From positions 248,001-312,000 of the forward strand of contig NZ_JNAI01000010.1 in the NCBI RefSeq assembly GCF_000759855.1: 64,000 nucleotides of DNA. The letters run 5' to 3'. Made by a program: the position numbers and the translations under genes. Of the stretch, positions 56,425-64,000 are shown one piece after another. The notes beneath the pieces were generated by a model. The model was not told the DNA's origin. It saw nothing but the letters and a program-made list of their open reading frames with translations, and ran no database searches. The stretch's first letter is position 1. Every line of letters begins with the position of its first letter. The stretch comes from Prochlorococcus marinus str. MIT 9107. Its GTDB lineage: Bacteria > Cyanobacteriota > Cyanobacteriia > PCC-6307 > Cyanobiaceae.

Positions 56425-57057
56425 TCATTGCAATTTTACTGTTTGTAATCTTCTTAAAACTCCATTAATAAATTTTCTTCCTTGAATATCACTATATTTA
56501 TTAGCTAAAGTGACGGCCTCATCACACGCAACAGCAACAGGTGTACGTAAAAAATTAATATCTACGTAGGCTAAACGCAAAATATCTCGATCAACTCTTG
56601 GTAACCTTTTTAATCTCCAGCCATCCATTACTTGATCAATATCAGAATCAATACTTGAAAGATTATTCATTATATTACTAATCCTAAGAGTGACATCTTC
56701 TCTAATATCAATTTGTCCGCTAGATACTATTAATTTTGGAAAGTCTAAAGTTAAAGAAAGCGTATTCATTACAATTTCAATCTTTTTTAGAGATTTTTTT
56801 AACACTTCTCTAACATTTGCAAAAGACGACTCAACACCTTCTTGCAATTCACTATCTAATATTTTTTGTGATGCATTTTCCAACTCTAATTCGCAACTAT
56901 CCAATTCATCTCTGCAATGGTCTATAAGAGAATCCAACGCGGATTCAAAAATCTCTTCTATCTGAAGTTTATTCAATTTGAAATTACCTTTATCTTTTAT
57001 CAATCCTAAAGAAATTAAAGATAATTCTCTAGAAAGGGATCTATTATTATGCATCAA
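56425..57057 (-). CDS. nusB: NusB, transcription antitermination factor
   Basis: With NusE (S10) it binds boxA RNA during rRNA transcription. The all-helical core includes RVDRDILRLAYVDINFLRTP and the ending ACDEAVTLANKYSDIQGRKF with FINGVLRRL. 210 residues, with an N-terminal insertion typical of cyanobacterial NusB. The start may be the second Met (57054). It begins directly at the DUF502 gene's stop, so these are co-transcribed. Confidence 0.93.
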   Translation of the reverse strand: MMHNNRSLSRELSLISLGLIKDKGNFKLNKLQIEEIFESALDSLIDHCRDELDSCELELENASQKILDSELQEGVESSFANVREVLKKSLKKIEIVMNTLSLTLDFPKLIVSSGQIDIREDVTLRISNIMNNLSSIDSDIDQVMDGWRLKRLPRVDRDILRLAYVDINFLRTPVAVACDEAVTLANKYSDIQGRKFINGVLRRLQTVKLQ

Positions 57058-57792
57058 TTAGGAAGAAGTATTAGTGGATGCACGTAGTTGAGAAAATAAT
57101 TTTGAAAATGTTGGATTTGTAGTATTATTTTTCTCGTCAGGATTAACTATCCCAGCCGAAATTATTGTTCTAAAAGCATCTTCAACAGAAATATTTAAGT
57201 CCTTAACAGAGGCCTCAGGAACCAATGTGTACCACCCAGTAGTGGGGTTTGGTGCTGTAGGGATAAAAACACTTAGCAACTTTTCTTCCAATTCTGGCTG
57301 AAGAGAGGGGCCAACATCTCCAGTCACAAAACCTACACTATATAGACCCTCTCTAGGATATTCAACTAAAACAACTCTTCTAAATCGATTAGACTTATTA
57401 CTTAAAAAAGTCTCAAGCAATTGTTTAAGAGTTTTATAAACTGCTCCTGCTACAGGAATTTTTGATAGTGTACCTTCTCCGAATTCTAATAACCATCTTC
57501 CTACAAAATTCCTCGCCATTAAGCCTATGAGCAGAATAGCTAGCAAAGGAACAGTTAAACCTAAAGTAAGATTAATGAGATCTTGTAATAAAGGATTTAA
57601 AGTAATAAAAGGATTTAGTTGCTTAGGAACAGAAGTAACTAATGTTAAAACAAATTTACTGACTAATGATGACAACCAAATAGTTGTGGCTAAAGGTATT
57701 ACAACCAACAACCCAGCTATAAGATCATTTTTTAGATCCTTTTGAAGCCTAGATCCTAGGTTCGAATCTTGATTTTGATTAGAATCAACCAA
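57058..57792 (-). CDS. DUF502-family membrane protein
   Basis: 244 residues, TTG start at 57792. Two membrane helices lie at about 25-50 (LIAGLLVVIPLATTIWLSS) and about 72-92 (LTLGLTVPLLAILLIGLMA). Then comes a soluble domain with VYKTLKQLLETF, VLVEYPREGLYSVGFVTG and FIPTAPNPTTGW, the family signatures. The role is unknown; plant relatives (LCV-like/COV) affect membrane and vascular traits. It is the first gene of the block leading to nusB. Confidence 0.88.
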   Translation of the reverse strand: MVDSNQNQDSNLGSRLQKDLKNDLIAGLLVVIPLATTIWLSSLVSKFVLTLVTSVPKQLNPFITLNPLLQDLINLTLGLTVPLLAILLIGLMARNFVGRWLLEFGEGTLSKIPVAGAVYKTLKQLLETFLSNKSNRFRRVVLVEYPREGLYSVGFVTGDVGPSLQPELEEKLLSVFIPTAPNPTTGWYTLVPEASVKDLNISVEDAFRTIISAGIVNPDEKNNTTNPTFSKLFSQLRASTNTSS

Positions 57793-57939
57793 AACGACGT
57801 TTTTAACTAGTTTAACTTTACTAATAATTTAACTGTTTTTACTTCATTAGGATATATTTTTATTTAATAAATTTAAATTATTTATTAGTTTACTCGCCAA
57901 AAAATAACTTTTAAATAAAATCCTATACATAATAAAGAA

Positions 57940-58899
57940 ATGACCAATACTATCCAAGAAAAAAAAGACGTAAGTAAAAAATTAAAAGAAAGGGCAATTA
58001 TTGAAGGGTTTGCAATATCTGGAATTGCTGCAATTCCAGGGAGTCCACGCTTAAAATTAAGAACTAAGGCATTAGACAGATGGTTATCCAATAATCACCA
58101 TAGTGACATGAAATGGATGGAAGCAGAAAGGAGAAAAAACATTGGCTCACTTCTTGATGGAGCAAAAAGTGTTCTCAGTGTTGGATTTACTTATATTAGT
58201 TCACAAAACAACAATAAAGATAAAATCTTCAAGGTAGGAAAATTTGGTCAAGGAGAAGATTACCATAAAGTAATTTATAAAAAATTAAAGAATATTGGTA
58301 AATGGATTAACCTAGAAATTCCAGATTGCAAATGGAAAATATGTGTAGACACTTCACCACTTCTTGAAAAAGCATGGGCTGAAGAATCAGGGCTTGGATG
58401 GATAGGTAAAAATAGCAATTTAATAAGCACAAAAAATGGTTCTTGGTTTACTTTAGGTTTTATGATACTTACAAAAGATCTAGTACCAGACAAACCTCAT
58501 CAATCACTTTGCGGAAAATGTGATAAATGTATTGAACAGTGTCCCACAAAAGCAATAGTAGAACCCTTTGTAATACAATCAGACTTATGTATTGCATATC
58601 ACACCATAGAGAATAGAGAAGAAACTATTCCAAAAAAAATAAAAGAAAATTTAAATGGATGGATTGCAGGATGTGATATTTGCCAAGATATATGCCCTTG
58701 GAATAAATCAGTGCCTCATAACAATACTTTTGAAACTAAACCAAAAAAATGGATTAACAATCTAAATATTGATTCATTAGACTGGGATGACAAAACTTGG
58801 GAAGAAAATCTTCAAGGAACAACATTAAAAAGAATTAAACCATGGATGTGGAGAAGAAATATAAAAGCAACTCTTGCGAGTAACCCAACAAATATATGA
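57940..58899 (+). CDS. queG: QueG, epoxyqueuosine reductase
   Basis: It performs the last step to queuosine in tRNA anticodons using cobalamin and two 4Fe-4S clusters. Cluster cysteines are in CGKCDKCIEQCPTKA and CDICQDICPW, and the catalytic Asp region is CVDTSPLLEKAWAEESGLGW. 319 residues. Its stop overlaps the TPR gene's start (ATGA). The cobalamin link matches cbiD in this window. Confidence 0.95.
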   Translation: MTNTIQEKKDVSKKLKERAIIEGFAISGIAAIPGSPRLKLRTKALDRWLSNNHHSDMKWMEAERRKNIGSLLDGAKSVLSVGFTYISSQNNNKDKIFKVGKFGQGEDYHKVIYKKLKNIGKWINLEIPDCKWKICVDTSPLLEKAWAEESGLGWIGKNSNLISTKNGSWFTLGFMILTKDLVPDKPHQSLCGKCDKCIEQCPTKAIVEPFVIQSDLCIAYHTIENREETIPKKIKENLNGWIAGCDICQDICPWNKSVPHNNTFETKPKKWINNLNIDSLDWDDKTWEENLQGTTLKRIKPWMWRRNIKATLASNPTNI

Positions 58900-59759
58900 A
58901 AAAAATTTTAAAAAATATAATTTGCTTCTCTTTGATAAGTTTCTACTTTTTCAAAGTGGAACAAGTGCAATCATTAGTTCCATATTATTATTTCCCAACA
59001 ATCAAATATTTACAAACAGAAAGTTTATCTATAGGAAAAAATGCATATCAACTTTTATATTTTGGACAATATAAACAAAGTCTTAACTTGGCAAAATTAG
59101 CTACGAAAATAAACAATAAAAATGAAAAACTATGGTTAATTTTGTCTGAAGCACAGGTAGCTAACAAGTTATACAAAAACGCATTAAATTCACTAATAAA
59201 AGCTCAAAATATAAATCCAAATATTAGCGAAATATACTTTGCTAAAAGTAATGTTTATTTAAAAATTTCACAATTACAAAAAGCAAAAACTGCTTTAGAA
59301 ACTGGATTAAAGATTGAACCAAATAACCATAAAGCTATTTTTCAGTTAGGAAATATTTTATTAATGGAAAAAAATTACTCTAGAGCTATCAAGTTCTTTT
59401 CTAAATCTGTAAAAATTAAACCTAATTTCTGGCAAGCAATAAATAATAAAGGTTTAGCATATTTCGAGATGAATAATGTCAATTTATCTATTAAACTTTT
59501 TGAAGAAGCAATCTCAATTCAAGAGAATGCAGAACCATTACTAGGACTTGCTTCATGTTTAAGAATGAAAGATATTAAATTATCGATTCAACTCGCAAAA
59601 AAAGCTTTAGCAAAAGATCCTAACTATGCTAACTATGATTATAGAAAAGAACAGTTGTGGGGAGAAAAATTACAAACCTCAACAGAAATCCTTTTAAAAA
59701 ATGATCAACTTCAAAGAGATGTAATATTGGCAAAATCGAAAATAAATGCATCTTCTTAA
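58896..59759 (+). CDS. Exported or membrane-anchored TPR protein
   Basis: 287 residues. An N-terminal hydrophobic segment (about 3-20, ILKNIICFSLISFYFF) looks like a signal or anchor. About five TPR units follow (QYKQSLNLAKLATKI, LYKNALNSLIKAQNI, QLQKAKTALETGLKI, NYSRAIKFFSKSVKI). It is translationally coupled to queG. A scaffold role is likely, but the partner is unknown. Confidence 0.85.
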   Translation: MKKILKNIICFSLISFYFFKVEQVQSLVPYYYFPTIKYLQTESLSIGKNAYQLLYFGQYKQSLNLAKLATKINNKNEKLWLILSEAQVANKLYKNALNSLIKAQNINPNISEIYFAKSNVYLKISQLQKAKTALETGLKIEPNNHKAIFQLGNILLMEKNYSRAIKFFSKSVKIKPNFWQAINNKGLAYFEMNNVNLSIKLFEEAISIQENAEPLLGLASCLRMKDIKLSIQLAKKALAKDPNYANYDYRKEQLWGEKLQTSTEILLKNDQLQRDVILAKSKINASS

Positions 59760-59836
59760 TTTGGAATACTGGTAAATGTTTGTTTACCTATTAGTCTTAA
59801 TTTAGTTAATCAATTCATATTTAATTTTACGCTCTG

Positions 59837-62278
59837 ATGGATAAGAAAAAATTCACTTCTATCTCTCTCCAAGAAGAAATGCAACGCTCTTATTTGGAGT
59901 ATGCAATGAGCGTAATAGTTGGTCGTGCTCTTCCAGATGCAAGAGACGGCCTCAAGCCTGTGCAGAGAAGGATACTATTTGCAATGTACGAATTAGGATT
60001 AACGCCGGATAGGCCTTTTAGAAAGTGTGCGAGGGTTGTTGGAGATGTACTTGGCAAGTACCATCCTCATGGAGATCAGGCAGTATATGATGCGTTAGTA
60101 AGGTTAGTACAAAATTTTTCAACTAAATATCCTACTCTAGACGGCCATGGAAATTTTGGATCTGTAGATAATGATCCACCAGCAGCCATGAGGTACACAG
60201 AGACAAGATTAGCTCCGATAGCTCACACAGGATTTCTTGAAGAGATTGGATCAGAAACAGTAAATTTCTTAAATAACTTTGATGGTTCACAAAAAGAACC
60301 AGAAGTTCTTCCAGCTCAACTTCCATTTTTATTATTGAATGGATCATCAGGAATTGCGGTTGGTATGGCAACAAACATTCCCCCGCATAACCTAGGGGAG
60401 ATAGTAGATGGTTTAATTGCTTTAATAGAGAATAAAGATATAAGTTATAAGAAACTTTCTAACATTATTAAAGGACCAGATTTTCCTACAGGTGGAGAAT
60501 TAATATATAGTCGAGCAATAGAAGAACTTTATGAAACAGGAAAGGGATCAATAACAACAAGAGGCGTCATAACGACGGAAGAAATAAATTTAGGCAAAGG
60601 AAAACATAAAAGAAATGCATTAATAGTTACAGAACTTCCTTATCAAATCAGTAAGGCAGGTTGGATTGAAAAACTGGCAGAACTTGTTAATTCAGGCAAA
60701 ATCATTGGGATCTCAGATATTAGAGATGAAAGCGATAGAGATGGAATGAGAATTGTAATAGAATTAAAAAAGGATTCTAATACTGAACTTGTAATTTCAA
60801 ATTTATATAAAAAAACAACTCTTCAAACCAACTTTGGAGCCATTTTTTTAGCTTTAATTAAAGGTAAACCTATTCAACTAAACTTAAAGCAATATCTCAA
60901 CTATTTTCTTGAATTTCGAGAAGAAACAATTAGAAAAAGAACTAATTACTTTCTAAAAAACACTCTTGAAAAACTAGAAATTTTAGAAGGTTTATCCAAA
61001 GCAACAAAACACATTAAACAAATTATTGAGATTATTGAAGAATCAGAAAATTCTGCAGAAGCTAAATCAAAATTAATTGATAATTTTGATTTAAGTGAAA
61101 AACAAGCAAATTCAGTTTTGGATATGCCCTTAAAAAAATTAACGAATCTGGAAAGAAATCAAATATATTTTGATATTAAAAAATTAGGAGAAAAAAAAGA
61201 TTATTATCAAAAGCTACTAAATGAAAGGAAATTATTACTTGCATTATTAATTGAAGAATTATTAATATTAAAGAAAAAATATAATGTCAAAAGAAAAACA
61301 AAACTACTTAAAAATATAGATGAGAATGAAGAATTAGAAACAATTAATAATCAGATATTAGAAGAATTTATAAATAAAAAAACTAAATTATGTATAGACA
61401 ATAGACTATATTTAAGGAAAATGATTTTTAATAGTTATAAAAAATCATTTGAAGAAGTAAATAAAGTTATTGAAAATAAAAATATTCAAAAATTCATTTG
61501 TAACATCGATAAAAATCTAAAGATAATTGGAATTACTTATACCGGAAAAGTTTTTCACATTGATTGGGAGCCAAATATTAATAACGACTATAAGTTAGAT
61601 AATAAAAGCCTTGGAAATATTGATCCAAATGAAATAATAAATTTTCATGCAATTAAAAAAAGAATTACAAATTATTTATGCATCTTGAATTCAGATGGAA
61701 GATTTAAAAAAGTTTTATTTGATGAAGATATGATTAAGAGTAATAGATCTTTCTCAATCACAAAATTAAAAACTAATATTAAAACAATTGATTCATTTAT
61801 TTCTAATGAAGAAAAAAATTTAATAATATTAACTTCTATAGGAAGAATTTTTAAATTTAATTTAGCAAATAAATTTTTAGTACCAACTAGTAAACAATCT
61901 CAAGGAGTAATGCTTGTGAAACTTTTACCAAAGGAAAAGATTGTTTCTTGTTGTCCATATCAAAATGAAGAAAAAATTTATTTAGTTTCTAAGCAAGGAA
62001 AAATCTTTTGTATAAATAGCAATGAAATTCATAACGCGAATAAATACAGTTTGGGATATTTAAATGAAAAAACTCAAGTTAAAAATGATTACTTCCTCAA
62101 GATTTTGCCAAGTAAACATTACCTTGATATTGAAACTAATAAAAATAAATCTGCTAGATTAGAATTTGATAAATTAAATTTCAAATCTAATAAAACAAAT
62201 TTTCTAGTTGACTTTTTGAAACTAGATAAAGACGAACATATTGAAAATTGTTTTCGACTTAAAAACTTTCTAAACTAA
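59837..62278 (+). CDS. Type II topoisomerase subunit A (GyrA/ParC family)
   Basis: 813 residues. The breakage-reunion domain is highly conserved: [37 protein letters not shown], and the catalytic Tyr in [10 protein letters not shown]. The coiled coil and C-terminal beta-pinwheel are Lys/Asn-rich and diverged, and I see no GyrA-box (QRRGGKG-type) motif; the nearest text is [11 protein letters not shown]. That favours a ParC-like second A subunit over true gyrase A, though annotations often say gyrA. Its stop overlaps the convergent purF by 4 bases. Confidence 0.9.
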   Translation: MDKKKFTSISLQEEMQRSYLEYAMSVIVGRALPDARDGLKPVQRRILFAMYELGLTPDRPFRKCARVVGDVLGKYHPHGDQAVYDALVRLVQNFSTKYPTLDGHGNFGSVDNDPPAAMRYTETRLAPIAHTGFLEEIGSETVNFLNNFDGSQKEPEVLPAQLPFLLLNGSSGIAVGMATNIPPHNLGEIVDGLIALIENKDISYKKLSNIIKGPDFPTGGELIYSRAIEELYETGKGSITTRGVITTEEINLGKGKHKRNALIVTELPYQISKAGWIEKLAELVNSGKIIGISDIRDESDRDGMRIVIELKKDSNTELVISNLYKKTTLQTNFGAIFLALIKGKPIQLNLKQYLNYFLEFREETIRKRTNYFLKNTLEKLEILEGLSKATKHIKQIIEIIEESENSAEAKSKLIDNFDLSEKQANSVLDMPLKKLTNLERNQIYFDIKKLGEKKDYYQKLLNERKLLLALLIEELLILKKKYNVKRKTKLLKNIDENEELETINNQILEEFINKKTKLCIDNRLYLRKMIFNSYKKSFEEVNKVIENKNIQKFICNIDKNLKIIGITYTGKVFHIDWEPNINNDYKLDNKSLGNIDPNEIINFHAIKKRITNYLCILNSDGRFKKVLFDEDMIKSNRSFSITKLKTNIKTIDSFISNEEKNLIILTSIGRIFKFNLANKFLVPTSKQSQGVMLVKLLPKEKIVSCCPYQNEEKIYLVSKQGKIFCINSNEIHNANKYSLGYLNEKTQVKNDYFLKILPSKHYLDIETNKNKSARLEFDKLNFKSNKTNFLVDFLKLDKDEHIENCFRLKNFLN

Positions 62279-63735
62279 GATTTATATTCATTCTCAACCC
62301 AGCTTAAGTACTCTTGATTTACTGCTCCTGTTACGTAAGAACCGGTAAAACAACTCATCTCCAAATCTTCAATGGAAGAATCACTTATTATAGATTTACG
62401 TAAATTTTCAACACTTTGATAAACGAGATTATCAATTTTAAGTTGATAAGCAATTTGACTTATTGTTTTATCGTGAGCTATTAACTCATCTCTATTAGGC
62501 ATATTAATGCCATAAACATGAGGAAAACGAACAGGAGGTGCAGCTGATGTAAAAAAAACTTTATTTGCTCCTGCATCTTTAGCCATTTGGACAATTTCTT
62601 TTGAAGTAGTACCTCTTACTATCGAGTCATCAACTATTAATACATTTTTATTTTTAAACTCTGCACTCATAGCATTTAATTTTTGTCTTACAGATTTCTT
62701 ACGTCTCTGCTGCCCTGGCATTATGAATGTTCTTCCGACATATCTATTTTTAAAAAAACCTTCTCTGTATTCTATGCCTAGCTGTCTTGCAACTTGCATA
62801 GCTGCAGGTCGAGAAGAATCAGGTATGGGCATTACAACATCAACATCTCCAGAATTAATTGTTTTTTTAATTGTTTCAGACAAATAATCCCCCATTTTTA
62901 AACGAGCTTTATAAACTGAAATTCCATTCATAATTGAATCTGGCCTAGCTAAATATACATATTCAAAAGCACAAGGACATAAAATTGGATTATCAGAACA
63001 TTGCTTAGAAAAAAAATCGCCATTAAGATTTATAAAAATAGCTTCTCCAGGATCTACATCTCTCACTACTTGATAATCGTTATTTTCAAGCACTAAAGAT
63101 TCGCTAGCAATCATCCATTCTTCTTTTCTTGTAGTTGAGGAAAATCTTTTTCCTATAACTAAAGGTCTAATACCATAGGGATCTCTAAAGGCTAATAAAC
63201 CATGTCCTGAAATTAATGCAATTGAAGCATATGATCCCTGAATTCTTTTATGTAAAGATTTAACAGCATCAAATATAATATCAGGTTCTAATTCTTGATT
63301 ATGAATTTTTTCTTGCAATTCTGTCGCAAATACATTTAATAACATTTCAGTATCACTTGAAGAATTTGTATGCCGCTTATCAATATTAAATAATTGTTTT
63401 TCTAGATCTCTAGTATTAGTCAAATTACCATTATGTATCAAAACAATTCCATAAGGAGCATTAACATAAAAAGGCTGAGCCTCCTCTACACTTTCTGCTG
63501 ATCCCTTTGTGGCATACCTAACATGACCTAATCCAATTTTACCGATTAAATTCCTCATATCTCTGGTTCTATAAGCAGTATTAACCTGACCTTGAGCTTT
63601 ATGTATATGGAAAATAGTATTTTCCATTGTTGCTATCCCCGTTGAGTCTTGTCCTCTATGCTGCAGAAGCAAAAGACTATCATAAATTTGTTGATTTACA
63701 TCATCTGAAGAAACGATTCCAACTATGCCACACAT
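62275..63735 (-). CDS. purF: PurF, amidophosphoribosyltransferase
   Basis: It makes phosphoribosylamine from PRPP and glutamine, the first step of purine synthesis. The N-terminal nucleophile Cys follows Met directly (MCGIVGIV), so there is no propeptide beyond Met. The PRPP site is [14 protein letters not shown] (as [17 protein letters not shown]). Cysteines in CPCAFEYVY and the C-terminal MSCFTGSY suit an Fe-S form. 486 residues. It lies 47 bases downstream of purL. Confidence 0.96.
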   Translation of the reverse strand: MCGIVGIVSSDDVNQQIYDSLLLLQHRGQDSTGIATMENTIFHIHKAQGQVNTAYRTRDMRNLIGKIGLGHVRYATKGSAESVEEAQPFYVNAPYGIVLIHNGNLTNTRDLEKQLFNIDKRHTNSSSDTEMLLNVFATELQEKIHNQELEPDIIFDAVKSLHKRIQGSYASIALISGHGLLAFRDPYGIRPLVIGKRFSSTTRKEEWMIASESLVLENNDYQVVRDVDPGEAIFINLNGDFFSKQCSDNPILCPCAFEYVYLARPDSIMNGISVYKARLKMGDYLSETIKKTINSGDVDVVMPIPDSSRPAAMQVARQLGIEYREGFFKNRYVGRTFIMPGQQRRKKSVRQKLNAMSAEFKNKNVLIVDDSIVRGTTSKEIVQMAKDAGANKVFFTSAAPPVRFPHVYGINMPNRDELIAHDKTISQIAYQLKIDNLVYQSVENLRKSIISDSSIEDLEMSCFTGSYVTGAVNQEYLSWVENEYKS

Positions 63736-63782
63736 AATTTAATTTCTTAAAAATTTTAATAGTTGAGAAATTTTTTTCATAT

Positions 63783-64000
63783 TTAAAAGTGACCTGAAAT
63801 ACTATTATTAAATTTTTCGGTTAATTCCTCAACCCTAATATTGCAAATATTTTTATCTTCAATTTTAATCTTGAGACTATCACCCGATACATATCCGATT
63901 TTTTTAACATATACACTTGATTGAAAATTTAATGGAATTTTTTTTAGATAATTAAGCCATTCTTTCTCTTTCATTTTATCTATCGAAAAAACAATCCTAG
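63783..64000 (-). CDS. purL: PurL C-terminus, FGAM synthase (cut by window edge)
   Basis: The frame is open from the window's right edge to the stop at 63783; an internal ATG at 63974 is not the real start. The visible 71 residues (RIVFSIDKMKEKEWLNYL, then VKKIGYVSGDSLKIKIEDK and IRVEELTEKF) match the end of PurL, where RVVFSV and IG-V-GD-L-I are conserved. Position directly upstream of purF supports it. Only the last tenth or so of the protein is present. Confidence 0.85.
   Translation of the reverse strand, partial: RIVFSIDKMKEKEWLNYLKKIPLNFQSSVYVKKIGYVSGDSLKIKIEDKNICNIRVEELTEKFNNSISGHF

Noticed and set aside
57755-57775. GGTTCGAATC, a tRNA T-loop-like string
   Set aside because: It lies inside the DUF502 gene, and no cloverleaf or acceptor stem can be formed around it.

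Overview
The window is very AT-rich and compact. Almost every gene is core cyanobacterial: paired flavodiiron proteins, a lumenal cyclophilin, Gap2-type GAPDH, CbiD beside GuaA, and Cys-carrying MurA. From memory, the order purL-purF-gyrA/parC-TPR-queG-DUF502-nusB-ftsY-rsbU-argH-RRM-dusA-msrB-grpE-dnaJ-tusA-rsgA-ybaB-murB-murC-gap2-thiL-PPIase-efp-accB-pdxA is the one near the origin of high-light Prochlorococcus. Here it is read in reverse, with purL running off the right edge. I infer a high-light-clade Prochlorococcus. No tRNA, rRNA or CRISPR array was recognised.

Left part (1-18.7 kb): the end of a possible outer-membrane protein, then housekeeping genes (argJ, coaE, gatB, thiO, ndk, speA, alaS). 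These are followed by an oxygen-photoreduction module: a canonical flavodiiron protein, a decayed small gene, a possible structured leader, a flavodiiron protein lacking metal ligands, and an FMN reductase. PBP2 (mrdA), two small conserved-type proteins and a Cas4-like Fe-S nuclease follow.

Variable part (18.7-25.4 kb): a sulfotransferase broken by one missing C, a tandem pair of paralogous small proteins, and a ribbon-helix-helix regulator with operator-like repeats. Small unknowns, murA, a lipoprotein pair and mreB complete it. The repeat half-site of the RHH gene recurs upstream of mreB.

Small genomic island (about 27.04-31.89 kb): the last codons of guaA and the sequence just beyond them are duplicated about 4.76 kb away, and each copy carries tandem AAACC-containing repeats. 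This looks like a site-specific integration at the 3' end of guaA. Between the copies lie two overlapping genes for exported proteins and one 1138-residue gene fusing an SF1 helicase, a phospholipase-D-type nuclease and a zinc ribbon. That architecture resembles the single-gene type II form of the Mokosh anti-phage system. No integrase is present. This is the strongest candidate for an unusual system in the window.

Right part (31.9-64 kb): guaA, cbiD, a photorespiratory-type aminotransferase, an AbrB-like membrane protein interrupted by one stop codon, an HNH protein, and then the conserved near-origin block. That block covers vitamin B6 and B1, fatty acid and cell wall synthesis, the GrpE-DnaJ chaperones, RNA binding, arginine synthesis, SRP targeting, NusB, queuosine, topoisomerase and purine synthesis. 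Many genes overlap or abut, as expected for a streamlined genome.
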